From positions 17,197 through 81,196 of the forward strand of contig JAAYGX010000108.1 in assembly GCA_012735585.1 (NCBI GenBank): a DNA stretch of 64,000 nucleotides, read 5' to 3'. Each line of letters opens with the position of its first letter. Position 1 is the stretch's first letter. This document shows positions 9,104 to 19,725 of the stretch, in pieces. Below the pieces are notes generated by a model, which saw only the letters and a program-made list of their open reading frames with translations, was not told where the DNA came from and made no database searches. Made by a program: the position numbers and the translations under genes. The stretch is from Tissierella sp. GTDB lineage: Bacteria; Bacillota; Clostridia; Tissierellales; Tissierellaceae.

Positions 9104-10072
9104 TTGCAAAAGACTTTAGAAAAGCGTATTATGATTGAAAACAATAATATTATGAGTGAAATATTTGGAGAACTAGACGAAAATATTAAAATAATTGAAA
9201 ATGAATTAGATATTAAAGTAATCGTTGGTGATGGTGAGATCAAATTATTAGGCAATGAAGCCAGTCTTATTCCAGCTGAAAGACTTATTTATAATCTAAT
9301 CGATATCATAAAAGTTCAAAAAAAATTGGATAAACGTGATTTAAGATACACCATAAAACTAATAAATGAAGGCAAAGATGATCAGATAAAGGATTTATTA
9401 AATGAAGTAATCTGTGTGACTTCGACGGGTAAAAGTATCAAACCAAAAACCCTAGGTCAAAAGAGATATCTAGATGCCATTAAAAAAAGTGATATCGTAT
9501 TTGGTATAGGTCCAGCGGGAACAGGTAAGACCTATCTAGCAATGGCTATGGCAGCTCAAGCATTTAAAAACAAACAAGTAAATAGAATCATTCTCACAAG
9601 ACCGGCTGTAGAAGCGGGAGAGAATCTAGGATTTTTGCCTGGTGACTTACAAGAGAAAGTTGACCCATATTTAAGACCTTTATATGATGCCTTATTTGAT
9701 ATTCTAGGGTATGAAAATTACTTAAGATATATGGAAAAAGGATTGATAGAGGTTGCACCTCTTGCATATATGAGGGGAAGGACATTGGATTCAGCATATG
9801 TTATATTAGATGAAGCTCAAAACACGACAAATGAACAAATGAAGATGTTTCTAACAAGGTTAGGTTATGGCTCAAAGGCTATTATAACAGGTGATGTGAC
9901 CCAAATTGACTTGCCTAAAGGCAAAGAATCGGGTCTTAAGACTGTATCTAGGATTTTAGAAGGTGTAGATGGAATAGATTTAGTATATTTATCCAAATTT
10001 GATATAGTGAGGCATCCATTAGTTCAAAGAATAATCGAAGCATATGAAAGGTATGAAAACAAACAAAAGTAA
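9104..10072 (+). CDS. phoH: PhoH-like ATPase
   Basis: The 322-residue protein has an N-terminal KH-like/YbeZ region and a P-loop ATPase domain with Walker A GIGPAGTGKTYLA and Walker B VILDEAQNTT. A conserved RPAVEAGENLGFLPGDL segment follows Walker A. PhoH-family proteins are thought to act in RNA metabolism, often with the neighbour YbeY. The start is TTG 9104 with AGGAGG at 9091-9096. It lies in the conserved phoH-pgpH-ybeY run. Confidence 0.92.
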   Translation: MQKTLEKRIMIENNNIMSEIFGELDENIKIIENELDIKVIVGDGEIKLLGNEASLIPAERLIYNLIDIIKVQKKLDKRDLRYTIKLINEGKDDQIKDLLNEVICVTSTGKSIKPKTLGQKRYLDAIKKSDIVFGIGPAGTGKTYLAMAMAAQAFKNKQVNRIILTRPAVEAGENLGFLPGDLQEKVDPYLRPLYDALFDILGYENYLRYMEKGLIEVAPLAYMRGRTLDSAYVILDEAQNTTNEQMKMFLTRLGYGSKAIITGDVTQIDLPKGKESGLKTVSRILEGVDGIDLVYLSKFDIVRHPLVQRIIEAYERYENKQK

Positions 10073-10095
10073 AGTTCCAAAAAGGGGGATTACCT

Positions 10096-12162
10096 TTGGA
10101 AAAAATGAGAGTGAAGAAATTCAAGAAAATCAACTTTAGGTTTGATAATAAAAAAATTATTAATATGCTATTGCTATTTTCTTTTACGGCAATACTTTTT
10201 TTTATAAGCTTCTTAAGGCTTGAAGGAAATAAACTAAACATTGTACCAGGAGATCGAGCAGAGACAGATATACGAGCTACTAAGGAAATAATTGATGAGA
10301 TTGGTACTGAAAACTTAAGACAAGAGGCTTATAATAGGGTTCAACCTAAGTATAGAATTACTCCTTCAGTACAGATTAGTATGAAAGATTCTATTTCTAA
10401 TCTATTTGATACAATTAGAGACTATAAAATTCAAACGAATATAAGTAATTATAGGAAGCTTGAGTTGATACAGGAAAGCTTAGAGTTTGAAATGAGTAAT
10501 GATGATATATCGAATCTACTCAGAATGGAATATACAGAGCTTAATAGTTTCGAAAACACTTTGTTGGATTTAGTCAATCAATTAATGGGAATAGGTGTTA
10601 GAGAAGAAGACTTGGAATACGAAAAAGGAAATCTAAGTGCTACCTTTGAAACCCTAAACCTAACAGAGACTCAGAAGAATCTTGGCGATACATTGATATC
10701 TCAAACAATTAAGTCAAATAAATTTGTTGATGAACTGGAGACTAAAAGGATTAGAGATATAGCTGTAGCTAATGTTGAGGATCTAGTAGTTAAAGAAAAT
10801 GAAATTATAGCTATTGAAGGTGAGTTGATCAATAGACAAAAATATGAATTAATCAAAGAGTCTGGTTTGTTAAAGGATTCTGATGTAAAAGATATAGATG
10901 CTAAAATAGGTATTGTTTTACTAGTTGTATCAGGGGTCCTAGCCCTATTTGGATATATTTATTTCTTTAATCCTAATATTTTAAATGACAATAGATTTGC
11001 TGTCTTTATAATCATAATGATACTTACTATACTATTATCCCAAGGTTTATATGTAGTCTCTCCATATTTGTTGCCAGCTTCAGTTGGGGGCTTATTAGTA
11101 TCTATATTGATCAACCCAATATTAGGAGTTATTGCTAATGTTTTACTAACACTGTTTCTAGGCTTAGTATTAGGTTTAGATACTAGTTTAATTGCCATGC
11201 TACTCATAGGAGGTACTTTAGCAATCTATCCTATAGTTCAGCAAAAGCAAAGATCCAATATATTACTCAGCGGTATAATTATGTCTATTATAAATATGGT
11301 AGTTATTACATCTTTTGGCCTAATCAAAGGTTTAAGCGGAAGGGAAATATTGATTAGGGATTTACAAGTATTTTTAAATGGCATTATAACTATTATTATA
11401 ACTATAGGTTCATTACCTCTGTGGGAAAATTTGTTTTCGATTTTAACTCCAATAAAACTCTTAGAATTATCAAATCCAAACCATCCACTGCTGAAAAGAT
11501 TATTGGTAGAAGCACCAGGAACTTACCACCATAGTCTAATGGTAGGAAATCTAAGTGAAGCAGCAGCAGATTCCATAGGTGGAAATTCATTACTAGTAAG
11601 AGTAGGGGCTTATTATCACGATATAGGAAAATTATATAAACCATATTATTTTAAAGAGAATCAGTTTGGAATGTCAAATCCTCATGATTTACTTGAGCCT
11701 TATGAAAGTGCAAAAATTATCCTTGCCCATGTTACTGAAGGGATTAAATTAGCTAAGGAGAAAAAACTGCCTAAGGAAATCATAGAATTTATAGATGAAC
11801 ACCATGGTACTACAAGTGTTGCTTATTTCTATTATAAAGCAAAGGAAAAGGATCCTTTAGTAGATATAGAGGACTTTAAATATAAAGGCAAAAAACCTCA
11901 AAGTAAAGAGACTGCCTTAGTTATGTTAGCGGATTCTGTAGAAGCTGCAGTACGATCTATAAAAGAGCCTACTAGAGAAAAAGTGGAAGAAATGGTCAAT
12001 AAAGTTGTTAAAGGCAAGATCAATGATGGACAATTATCTGAATGTGATATAACCAATAAAGATATAAGTATTACTATAAATATTTTTATAAATATGTTAT
12101 TAAGCATATATCATGATAGAATTGAGTATCCAAATATTGAAACGATAGGGGAAGAAGGTTAG
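10096..12162 (+). CDS. pgpH: Cyclic-di-AMP phosphodiesterase PgpH (7TM-HD protein)
   Basis: PgpH hydrolyses cyclic di-AMP to pApA. The protein has 688 residues: one N-terminal membrane helix (about 20-38), an extracellular 7TMR-HDED domain (about 50-270) and about seven membrane helices (275-450). A cytoplasmic HD domain follows, with TYHHSLMVGNLSE, YYHDIGK and HHGTT metal-ligand motifs. The start is TTG 10096 behind AAAGGGGGAT. It lies between phoH and ybeY, as in related genomes. Confidence 0.93.
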   Translation: MEKMRVKKFKKINFRFDNKKIINMLLLFSFTAILFFISFLRLEGNKLNIVPGDRAETDIRATKEIIDEIGTENLRQEAYNRVQPKYRITPSVQISMKDSISNLFDTIRDYKIQTNISNYRKLELIQESLEFEMSNDDISNLLRMEYTELNSFENTLLDLVNQLMGIGVREEDLEYEKGNLSATFETLNLTETQKNLGDTLISQTIKSNKFVDELETKRIRDIAVANVEDLVVKENEIIAIEGELINRQKYELIKESGLLKDSDVKDIDAKIGIVLLVVSGVLALFGYIYFFNPNILNDNRFAVFIIIMILTILLSQGLYVVSPYLLPASVGGLLVSILINPILGVIANVLLTLFLGLVLGLDTSLIAMLLIGGTLAIYPIVQQKQRSNILLSGIIMSIINMVVITSFGLIKGLSGREILIRDLQVFLNGIITIIITIGSLPLWENLFSILTPIKLLELSNPNHPLLKRLLVEAPGTYHHSLMVGNLSEAAADSIGGNSLLVRVGAYYHDIGKLYKPYYFKENQFGMSNPHDLLEPYESAKIILAHVTEGIKLAKEKKLPKEIIEFIDEHHGTTSVAYFYYKAKEKDPLVDIEDFKYKGKKPQSKETALVMLADSVEAAVRSIKEPTREKVEEMVNKVVKGKINDGQLSECDITNKDISITINIFINMLLSIYHDRIEYPNIETIGEEG

Positions 12163-12164
12163 TT

Positions 12165-12626
12165 ATGGAAATTTATATAGATAACAGACAATCAGAGATA
12201 AATATAAGCGAGTACATGGAAGAATTATTCCAAAAGGTTATTAAGGAATCATTACTAGTTGAAGGTAAAAGCCTAGACTATGAGGTCTCAGTATCCTTAG
12301 TTGACAATAGTGAGATTAAAGAGCTAAATAGAGATTATAGAGGTGTAGACAATGAGACGGATGTTCTGTCTTTTCCACTTGATGATGACTTTGGTATGGA
12401 TTTACCTCTATTAGGAGATATCATCATATCTGTAGAAAAGGCAGTGGAACAAGCAGAGGAATACGGTCATAGTCTGGAAAGAGAATTAGCCTATTTAACA
12501 GCCCATAGTATGTTTCATTTAATGGGATATGATCATATGGAGAAAGAAGAAAAAGAAATAATGAGAAGTAAGGAAAAGCTTGTAATGCAAAATGTAGGAT
12601 TATTTAAATTTGACAAAGGGGAATAA
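12165..12626 (+). CDS. ybeY: Endoribonuclease / rRNA maturation factor YbeY
   Basis: The 153-residue YbeY protein contains the metal-binding motif HSMFHLMGYDHM (HxxxHLxGYDH) and the upstream signature NETDVLSFPL. It is a zinc-dependent RNase involved in 16S rRNA 3'-end maturation and ribosome quality control. It starts two bases after pgpH, and its stop is five bases before the dgkA start, so the genes are probably co-translated. Confidence 0.94.
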   Translation: MEIYIDNRQSEINISEYMEELFQKVIKESLLVEGKSLDYEVSVSLVDNSEIKELNRDYRGVDNETDVLSFPLDDDFGMDLPLLGDIIISVEKAVEQAEEYGHSLERELAYLTAHSMFHLMGYDHMEKEEKEIMRSKEKLVMQNVGLFKFDKGE

Positions 12627-12630
12627 ATTT

Positions 12631-13332
12631 ATGAAGAGAAGCATAATTGACAGTTTTAATTATGCAGTATCAGGGATTATACTATCTATAAAAACTGAAA
12701 AGAATATGCTAATTCATTATATAATAGCTGTTTTAGTACTGGGTTTAAGTTTGTTTTTTAATTTTACGAGAGTAGAATTTTTGGTACTGTTATTTGCAAT
12801 TTCTTTAGTACTTACTTTGGAAATGATTAATACTGCTATTGAAAAAACTGTAGATATGATAACAAAGGAATATCATCCATATGCTAGAATAGCTAAAGAC
12901 ATATCTGCTGGAGCTGTTTTAATAGCAGCAGTAAATTCATTAATAGTAGGCTATTTATTGTTTTTTGATCGTCTAAATCATATTTCAGAAGTATTATTGT
13001 TTAAAATAAAAAGATCACCTATCCATTTGACTTTTATATCCCTTTTATTAGTTATATTATTGACGATTGGGTTAAAAGCCAAATATTATAGAGGAAGAGG
13101 CACTCACTTTCAAGGTGGCACAGTAAGTGGCCATTCCGCAATTGCATTTTGCATAGCTAGTATTATAGCTTTTTTGGTGGAGAACATTTTAGTAATTACA
13201 CTTGCATTTGGGTTAGCACTTTTAGTTGCTGAGAGTAGGGTTGAAGGGAAAATCCATACTTTTATAGAAGTGGTTTTAGGAGCAGTATTAGGAATTATAA
13301 TAGCAATTTTAGCATTCCAAATCATAGGATAA
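12631..13332 (+). CDS. dgkA: DgkA-type lipid kinase fused to a PAP2-like phosphatase domain
   Basis: The 233-residue membrane protein has two parts. Residues 1-120 are a DgkA/undecaprenol kinase domain: the DSFNYAVSGI opening and the catalytic ALVLTLEMINTAIEKTVD-type helix. After a link come further helices with GGTVSGHSA and SRVEGKIHTFIE, resembling the second and third PAP2 phosphatase motifs. Kinase and phosphatase on one chain would act on opposite sides of the lipid phosphate balance. I prefer ATG 12631, preceded by AAAGGGGA, to the upstream TTG at 12610, which lies inside ybeY. Confidence 0.88.
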   Translation: MKRSIIDSFNYAVSGIILSIKTEKNMLIHYIIAVLVLGLSLFFNFTRVEFLVLLFAISLVLTLEMINTAIEKTVDMITKEYHPYARIAKDISAGAVLIAAVNSLIVGYLLFFDRLNHISEVLLFKIKRSPIHLTFISLLLVILLTIGLKAKYYRGRGTHFQGGTVSGHSAIAFCIASIIAFLVENILVITLAFGLALLVAESRVEGKIHTFIEVVLGAVLGIIIAILAFQIIG

Positions 13333-13343
13333 GGGGAAGAATA

Positions 13344-14405
13344 ATGACTAAGAAATTTTCATACATACTGATTACATTATTTGTTCTAATAGCACTTGTT
13401 GCTTGCGGTAAAGACGACATAGAGGAGCCTGTAGTAATAGATGAAGTGGATGGGGAGCCAATGATAGAAGTAATTGAACCAGAAGAACCACTTATTGAAG
13501 GTGTTCCATCTCCATTAAGTGGAATATATGCTGATGAAGAAAAGGTCAATCGAAGGGTGGTTGCAGTTATGTTTGACAACCATCCTAGTGCTAGATGGCA
13601 AGCCGGTCTAAAAGATGCTGAGATTATCTATGAGTTTCAAGTTGAAGCTCCATATACCAGATATTTGGGATTATATTTAATAAATGATCCTGAATCTTTA
13701 GGCTCCATTAGAAGTGCAAGACCTTATTTTGTTACAAAAGTATTGGAGTTTGATGCAGTGTATGTAAGAGCAGGTGGAAGTGAACAGGCTAAAAGTGATA
13801 TAATAAATAATAAGATAGCCGATATCGACAGCTTAAGTAGTTCAAACAAAGTGTTTTGGAGAAATAATGATAAGAAAATGCCTCATAATCTTTATACCAG
13901 CATGGAAGTCATCAGAAATACTCAAGAAGAACGTGGATTTAGAATGACAGGTGATACTCCCGTATTTGTATTTAATGAAGAAGATAAGGACTTAGATGGG
14001 TTTGTTGCCAAAGATATATTAATAGATTACAAAGGAAAAAATACCACTAAATACATATATGATGAAGAAAATAAAATTTATCTAAGACAAAAAGATGGCA
14101 AAGATCATATTGATGAAATAGATCATAGCCAATTATTTGCAAAGAACATAATCGTTCAAGAAGCAAATACTAAGGTAATAGATAATGTAGGTAGACTTCA
14201 AATAGATTTAATTGGTGAAGGCAAAGGAACTTATTTTACAAATGGTTATGGTATAGATATTAAATGGGTAAAAAATGATAGAAATGGTAAAACTACTTAT
14301 TATACTGAAAATGGACAAGAACTATCTTTAAACAAAGGTATTACCTGGATTCAGATGGTAAGTCCAAAGGTAGATATGATTATTGATGAAGAGTTAGGGG
14401 GATAA
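13344..14405 (+). CDS. DUF3048-family lipoprotein (YerB type)
   Basis: The protein has 353 residues and a lipoprotein signal ending at LVAC (Cys about 21). An acidic linker (about 25-55) precedes the DUF3048 domains. Family features include PLSGIYADEE, VAVMFDNHPSARWQAGL and LGSIRSARPYF. YerB-like proteins sit at the outer membrane face and have no assigned activity. It lies 11 nt after dgkA and two bases before cdd, inside the housekeeping operon. Confidence 0.87.
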   Translation: MTKKFSYILITLFVLIALVACGKDDIEEPVVIDEVDGEPMIEVIEPEEPLIEGVPSPLSGIYADEEKVNRRVVAVMFDNHPSARWQAGLKDAEIIYEFQVEAPYTRYLGLYLINDPESLGSIRSARPYFVTKVLEFDAVYVRAGGSEQAKSDIINNKIADIDSLSSSNKVFWRNNDKKMPHNLYTSMEVIRNTQEERGFRMTGDTPVFVFNEEDKDLDGFVAKDILIDYKGKNTTKYIYDEENKIYLRQKDGKDHIDEIDHSQLFAKNIIVQEANTKVIDNVGRLQIDLIGEGKGTYFTNGYGIDIKWVKNDRNGKTTYYTENGQELSLNKGITWIQMVSPKVDMIIDEELGG

Positions 14406-14407
14406 TA

Positions 14408-14797
14408 ATGAATAAGAAAGAATTAATTAAATTGGCTTTAGATGCACAAAAAAAGGCATATGTACCATATTCTAAATTTCGTGTTGGTGCTGCGGTTTTG
14501 ATGGACGATGGAAAGGTCTACTCTGGTTGCAATATAGAGATCGCATCCTATTCTCCTACTTTGTGTGCTGAGAGAACAGCTATATTTAAAGCTATTTCAG
14601 AAGGCAGCACAAAGATAAAAGAAATAGCTGTAGTTGGGGATGCAGATCCAACATTTCCATGTGGGGTGTGTAGACAAGTAATCAGAGAATTCGGTAAAGA
14701 TGCTACAGTAATTATTGCTAATTCAGAAGATGATTACAAAGAATATACTTTAGATGAACTGCTACCAAATAGCTTTGGTCCAGAAGATCTAGCGTAA
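14408..14797 (+). CDS. cdd: Cytidine deaminase
   Basis: Cdd deaminates cytidine and deoxycytidine in pyrimidine salvage. The 129-residue length fits the small tetrameric class. The zinc site is visible as CAERTA (Cys and catalytic Glu) and PCGVCRQ (two Cys). The AYVPYSKFRVGAA substrate motif is intact. It starts two bases after the DUF3048 gene and precedes era, the usual cdd-era order. Confidence 0.96.
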   Translation: MNKKELIKLALDAQKKAYVPYSKFRVGAAVLMDDGKVYSGCNIEIASYSPTLCAERTAIFKAISEGSTKIKEIAVVGDADPTFPCGVCRQVIREFGKDATVIIANSEDDYKEYTLDELLPNSFGPEDLA

Positions 14798-14816
14798 TAT
14801 AGGAAGGATGTAATAT

Positions 14817-15701
14817 ATGTATAAATCAGGATTTGTTAGTGTAATAGGTAGACCAAATGTGGGGAAATCCACTTTATTAAACAAAGTAATAGGAGAAAAG
14901 ATTTCCATAATATCAGATAAACCACAAACTACAAGGAATAAGATACAATTAGTATATACTGCTGATGATTTTCAGATCGTATTTTTAGACACACCAGGTA
15001 TTCAAATGCCTAAAAACATATTAGGTGAATATATGCTTAAATTGTCTAGAAGTACATTAGAAGAAGTAGATATCATTACCTTTATGGTAGATGAAAGTAT
15101 GAAAATTGGTAAATTGGATGATTATATTTTGGGGCAACTTAAAGATATTTCAACTCCAATTGTTCTTTTAATAAATAAAAGTGACAAACTAAGTGATGAA
15201 GAAATAGAAACACTGATTGAAAAATATAAGGATATGGATCTTTTTGAAAAAATCATTCCTATATCAGCTTTGGAAGATACGAATATAGATGAGTATATTT
15301 CAACCATGAAAGATATGTTGCCAGAAGGGCCACAGTACTTTCCAGATGACATGATCACAGATCAACCTGAAAGATTTATTATTGCAGAGATCATTCGTGA
15401 AAAAGCACTACTAAATCTTGACGAGGAAGTTCCCCATGGTATTTACGTAGGAGTAGATGCTGTAAAGACTCGAGATGATAAAGATATTATAGATGTTTTT
15501 GCTAATATCTATTGTGAAAAAGAATCCCATAAGGGAATTATAATTGGTAAAAAAGGTCAAATGCTTAAATCAATAGGGCAAAGTGCTAGGGAAGATATAG
15601 AAAAATTGATGGGAAGTAAGATCAATCTTCAATTATGGGTGAAAGTTGAGAAAAATTGGAGAGATAAAGACAATAAAGTTAAATACTTTGGATATAAATA
15701 A
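14817..15701 (+). CDS. era: GTPase Era
   Basis: Era is an essential GTPase in 30S subunit assembly. The 294-residue protein has G1 GRPNVGKSTLLN, switch residues PQTTRN, G3 DTPG and G4 NKSD. A C-terminal KH domain binds the 3' end of 16S rRNA (GKKGQMLKSIG). All motifs are intact and the length is typical. The ATG at 14817 follows AGGAAGG. Confidence 0.96.
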   Translation: MYKSGFVSVIGRPNVGKSTLLNKVIGEKISIISDKPQTTRNKIQLVYTADDFQIVFLDTPGIQMPKNILGEYMLKLSRSTLEEVDIITFMVDESMKIGKLDDYILGQLKDISTPIVLLINKSDKLSDEEIETLIEKYKDMDLFEKIIPISALEDTNIDEYISTMKDMLPEGPQYFPDDMITDQPERFIIAEIIREKALLNLDEEVPHGIYVGVDAVKTRDDKDIIDVFANIYCEKESHKGIIIGKKGQMLKSIGQSAREDIEKLMGSKINLQLWVKVEKNWRDKDNKVKYFGYK

Positions 15702-15714
15702 GCGGTGAATAAAA

Positions 15715-16470
15715 ATGTTAAAAACTGAAGGGATTGTCTTAAGGGAAACTAAGTATCAAGAGACAAGCAAGATATTGAGTATTTATACAAAAAAAATGGG
15801 CAAAATTAGTGTAATGGCCAAAGGTGCCAACAGACCAAAATCCACGCTAATAGCAAATACTCAGCCCTTTTCCTATAATGAATATCAATTTTCCCAGGGT
15901 AAAAGTTTTTATTATATCAATCAAGCTGATATAATTGATTCCTTTTATGATATTAGAGAAAATATGGATAGAGTAATCTATGGATTTTATTTACTTGAGC
16001 TAATTGAAAAATCAATGCCAGATGAGGAACCTAATGAGAAGATTTTTTTATTACTAGAAAAGACACTAAGATTATTATCGCAAATCGAAGATAATTATCT
16101 GAAATTAATAGTTGCATTTGAGTTAAAGTATATATCCTTTTTAGGTTATAAACCTTACTTAGAAGAATGTGTTATGTGTGGTAATAAAGAGTCTTCAGGA
16201 TATAAATTCAGTAATAATCAAGGTGGTATCATATGTAATTATTGTTACCCTAAGGATTTTTCAGCTAAGTTGATTAGTAAAGAAGTATATACTTCTATGG
16301 TTAAGTTTATGTATGCTAGATTAGAAGATTTAGATCATATTGAAGTATCTGAGGATACATTATGTAGGGTTCATGACATAATAGAAAATTATATTTTATA
16401 TAATATTGATAGAAAAGAATTCAACTCATTAAACATGTTCAAGTTAAATAAACTAAATATTGATGAATGA
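15715..16470 (+). CDS. recO: DNA repair protein RecO
   Basis: RecO helps load RecA onto SSB-coated single-stranded DNA. The 251-residue protein has an N-terminal OB fold (TEGIVLRETKYQETSKILS) and a helical C-terminal domain. A four-Cys zinc site is present, with CVMCG and CNYCYP. It lies 13 nt after era, as in other Firmicutes. The next operon starts with its own promoter and T-box. Confidence 0.94.
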   Translation: MLKTEGIVLRETKYQETSKILSIYTKKMGKISVMAKGANRPKSTLIANTQPFSYNEYQFSQGKSFYYINQADIIDSFYDIRENMDRVIYGFYLLELIEKSMPDEEPNEKIFLLLEKTLRLLSQIEDNYLKLIVAFELKYISFLGYKPYLEECVMCGNKESSGYKFSNNQGGIICNYCYPKDFSAKLISKEVYTSMVKFMYARLEDLDHIEVSEDTLCRVHDIIENYILYNIDRKEFNSLNMFKLNKLNIDE

Positions 16471-16476
16471 CATGTA

Positions 16477-16505
16477 TTGACAACGAATAAATAATTTGTT
16501 AAATT
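16477..16505 (+). promoter_or_regulatory. Promoter of the glyQS T-box operon
   Basis: A consensus TTGACA (16477-16482), a 17-nt spacer and TAAATT (16500-16505) lie directly after the recO stop and before the T-box leader. Confidence 0.65.
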
Positions 16506-16511
16506 ATTAAA

Positions 16512-16718
16512 GATAAGTATAAGGAATGCGATGATGAAGATAAGTACCATTTATGTTTATTAAAAGAGAGTCTAGAATAGGTGAGAGCTAGATATAAATA
16601 TATTTCGGGAAAGGAACTTCTGAGTATTTTAACTAAAGTGAACATCTTTTCAAGGTGTTAAATAGGGTGGAACCGCGGAACTAACCTTTCGTCCCTATAT
16701 TTGGGATGAGGGGTTTTT
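16512..16718 (+). promoter_or_regulatory. Glycine T-box riboswitch
   Basis: The leader carries the T-box core AGGGTGGAACCGCG (16664-16677). It ends in a terminator: CCTTTCGTCCC (16685-16695) pairs, with wobble, to GGGATGAGGGG (16703-16713), then TTTTT. Upstream stem I features include the AGAGAG and GGTGAGAGC elements. GGA at 16608-16610, followed by A, is a candidate glycine specifier codon, which fits the downstream genes. Uncharged tRNA-Gly is expected to favour the antiterminator and allow glyQS transcription. The exact 5' end is estimated from the promoter. Confidence 0.92.
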
Positions 16719-16750
16719 GTGCATTCAATTTTATTTTGAGGAGGGTTAAT

Positions 16751-17638
16751 ATGTATTTTCAGGATTTAATGCTGAAATTGCTAAACTACTGGGGTGAGAA
16801 AGGATGTCTAATACTAGAACCATATGATATAGAGAAGGGCGCAGGGACTATGAATCCCCATACATTTTTAAGGGCTTTAGGTCCAGAACCTTGGAAGGTT
16901 GTATATGTTGAACCATCAAGAAGACCTGCCGATGCCAGATATGGAGAAAATCCAAACAGGGTATATCAGCATCATCAGCTACAAGTTATATTAAAACCTT
17001 CGGCTGAAGATATTCAAGATCTTTACTTAGATAGCTTAAGAGCTATTGGAATCGATCCACTTAAGCATGATATAAGATTTGTTGAGGATAATTGGGAGGC
17101 ACCAACCCTGGGAGCATGGGGCTTAGGATGGGAAGTGTGGCTAGATGGTATGGAAATCACACAATTTACTTACTTCCAACAAGTGGGTAGTATCAACTGT
17201 GAACTAGAATCAGGTGAAATAACCTACGGTTTAGAAAGAATAGCAATGTACTTACAAGATGTTGATAATATATTTGATATCAAATGGAACAAAGATATTA
17301 CCTATGGCGATATTTTTAATAAGGCAGAATATGAACAATCAGTTTACAGTTTTGAAAAAGCTGATATTGAAGTATTAAGAGGCTTATTCAACACCTATGA
17401 AGAAGAAGCCAAAAAAGCCTTAGAAGATAAACTGGTTTTACCTAGTTATGAATATGTATTAAAATGTTCACATACATTTAATATCCTAGATGCTAGGGGA
17501 GCTATATCAGTGTCTGAGAGGACAAATTATATAGGTCGAGTTAGAAGTTTAGCAAGAAATGTTGCTGCATCATATGTAGAACAGAGAAAAGAAATGGGAT
17601 TTCCCCTATTAAAGAGAGAAGGTGTATCAAATGACTAA
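16751..17638 (+). CDS. glyQ: Glycyl-tRNA synthetase alpha subunit
   Basis: The protein has 295 residues and is the catalytic subunit of the bacterial alpha2beta2 glycyl-tRNA synthetase. Visible features are the opening [17 protein letters not shown] and class II motif regions such as [18 protein letters not shown] chose ATG 16751 behind GAGGAGGG. An upstream in-frame ATG at 16706 lies within the terminator hairpin of the T-box. The end overlaps glyS by eight bases. Confidence 0.96.
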   Translation: MYFQDLMLKLLNYWGEKGCLILEPYDIEKGAGTMNPHTFLRALGPEPWKVVYVEPSRRPADARYGENPNRVYQHHQLQVILKPSAEDIQDLYLDSLRAIGIDPLKHDIRFVEDNWEAPTLGAWGLGWEVWLDGMEITQFTYFQQVGSINCELESGEITYGLERIAMYLQDVDNIFDIKWNKDITYGDIFNKAEYEQSVYSFEKADIEVLRGLFNTYEEEAKKALEDKLVLPSYEYVLKCSHTFNILDARGAISVSERTNYIGRVRSLARNVAASYVEQRKEMGFPLLKREGVSND

Positions 17639-19709
17639 GAGTTATTTACTAGAAATTGGAGTAGAAGAACTTCCAGCGAAGTATGTTAAAGATACTTTAA
17701 AACAGTTAAATGATAAATTTTCTTCAACTTTAGAAAATCAAAGATTAAATTTCGATGAAATTAAAGTATATTCAACCCCTAGAAGATTGACAACCATAAT
17801 TACTGGCTTAGATGAAGGTCAAGAAGATCTTTCAGAAGATGTTAAAGGACCATCAAAGAAAATATCATTTGACGAAGATGGCAACCCTTCAAAAGCGCTT
17901 TTAGGATTTATGAGAGGTCAAAATGTAGAACTAAAAGATATATTTACTTTAGAAAAAAATGGTGAAGAATATGTATATGCTAAGGTACTTAAAAAGGGAC
18001 AAAGTACGGAGGACATTATCTCTCAAGTAGTGCCAGATATAATCAAATCTATTAATTTTCCAAAGTCCATGAGATGGGGTGGCAAAAACATCAGATTTGC
18101 TAGGCCTATTAGATGGATCGTATCTTTATTAGATGATAAAATAGTAAAATTTGATTTAGAGGGAATACCTGTATCTAATACAACAAAGGGCCATAGATTC
18201 TTAGGACAAAAATCAGTTGAAATACATAGCGTAGATTCATATATGGATTTATTAAAAGAAAACTATGTATTGGTTAATCAAGAGGAAAGAAAAGAAATCA
18301 TTAAATATGGTGCAGAAAGACTTGCTAAAGAAAAAGGTGGAAAGCTAATCCAGGATGAAGATCTTCTTGATGAAGTAACGAATCTAGTGGAATATCCAAC
18401 ACCTTTAATAGGAAGAATTAAGGATGAATATCTAAACCTACCAAAGGATGTAGTAGTTACACCGATGAAGGAACATCAAAGATATTTTCCTGTTGTAGAT
18501 GATAAAAATAGATTATTACCGTATTTTATCACCATTAGAAATGGTAATGATGAATATATAGATACAGTTGCAAAAGGAAACGAAAAAGTCCTTGGTGCTA
18601 GATTAGAAGATGCAAAATTCTTCTATGAAGATGATATCAGTAAACCTTTAGAGGATTATGTAGATAGACTAAAGGATATAGTTTTCCAAGAAAAATTAGG
18701 TACCCTATATGACAAGACAATTAGAATACAAAAATTGTCAGAAAAAATCGGTGGCTATTTAGAAATTGGTGAAGAAACTGAAAAAAACCTTCAAAGAGCA
18801 TCCTATCTTGCTAAAGCTGATTTAGTTACAAAGATGGTTACAGAGTTTACTGAACTACAAGGTAAGTTAGGTATGGAATATGCCACGATTTCAGAAGAAA
18901 ATGAAATTGTTAGTTTAGCAATATTTGAGCAGTATTTACCAAGATTTTCTGGAGATAAACTACCTACAACTACCGCAGGAGCCATTTTAAGTATTGCTGA
19001 TAAATTAGATTCTATAGTAGGGTTATTTGCAATCAATATACAACCTACAGGATCACAAGATCCATTTGGTCTTAGAAGAAGCGCATTAGGGATTATCAAT
19101 ATTATTTTAGATAAAAAATTAAACATTTCCTTAAGTGAGCTAGTTGACTTTGCATTATATATTTATGCAGATGAAATGGGTTTAGCATTTGACTATAATA
19201 AGGTAAAATCAGAGATTAACAACTTCTTTATGGGGAGAATCAAATCCATGTTCTCTGATATGAAGATTAGATATGATATAATTGAAGCAGTGCTAAGTTC
19301 TGAAACAGATGATATATATGATATGAAGATAAAGGCTGAAAAGATTAATGAATGGTTAATGAACGAAGACTTATCTGAAGTTTTATTAGTATTTAATAGG
19401 GTTTCCACATTAGCATTGAATACTGATTCTAGTGAAGTAATGAGAGATTTATTGACAGAAGAGGGTATACATCTATATGATAGCTACAACAATATTGAGG
19501 AGAGAGTTTTAGGCTTAATCGAAAAGAAAGAGTATGATAAGGCTTTAGATACTATTGTTACTTTAAAAGGACCTATAGATAATTTTCTTGATAATGTAAT
19601 GGTTATGGTTGATGATGAAGCTTTAAGAAATAATAGACTAGGCTTGTTAAGAAAGATATATGATACAATGATGCTTGTTTGCGACTTATCTAAAATTGTA
19701 AATAAATAG
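17631..19709 (+). CDS. glyS: Glycyl-tRNA synthetase beta subunit
   Basis: This is the 692-residue beta subunit, which binds tRNA-Gly and carries an HD-like domain and a C-terminal DALR anticodon-type region. The family start [14 protein letters not shown] is clear, as is [16 protein letters not shown]. The start is ATG 17631 after AGAGAAGGTG, overlapping the glyQ stop, so the subunits are translated in step. Confidence 0.96.
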   Translation: MTKSYLLEIGVEELPAKYVKDTLKQLNDKFSSTLENQRLNFDEIKVYSTPRRLTTIITGLDEGQEDLSEDVKGPSKKISFDEDGNPSKALLGFMRGQNVELKDIFTLEKNGEEYVYAKVLKKGQSTEDIISQVVPDIIKSINFPKSMRWGGKNIRFARPIRWIVSLLDDKIVKFDLEGIPVSNTTKGHRFLGQKSVEIHSVDSYMDLLKENYVLVNQEERKEIIKYGAERLAKEKGGKLIQDEDLLDEVTNLVEYPTPLIGRIKDEYLNLPKDVVVTPMKEHQRYFPVVDDKNRLLPYFITIRNGNDEYIDTVAKGNEKVLGARLEDAKFFYEDDISKPLEDYVDRLKDIVFQEKLGTLYDKTIRIQKLSEKIGGYLEIGEETEKNLQRASYLAKADLVTKMVTEFTELQGKLGMEYATISEENEIVSLAIFEQYLPRFSGDKLPTTTAGAILSIADKLDSIVGLFAINIQPTGSQDPFGLRRSALGIINIILDKKLNISLSELVDFALYIYADEMGLAFDYNKVKSEINNFFMGRIKSMFSDMKIRYDIIEAVLSSETDDIYDMKIKAEKINEWLMNEDLSEVLLVFNRVSTLALNTDSSEVMRDLLTEEGIHLYDSYNNIEERVLGLIEKKEYDKALDTIVTLKGPIDNFLDNVMVMVDDEALRNNRLGLLRKIYDTMMLVCDLSKIVNK

Positions 19710-19725
19710 TAATATCTTAAGATAG

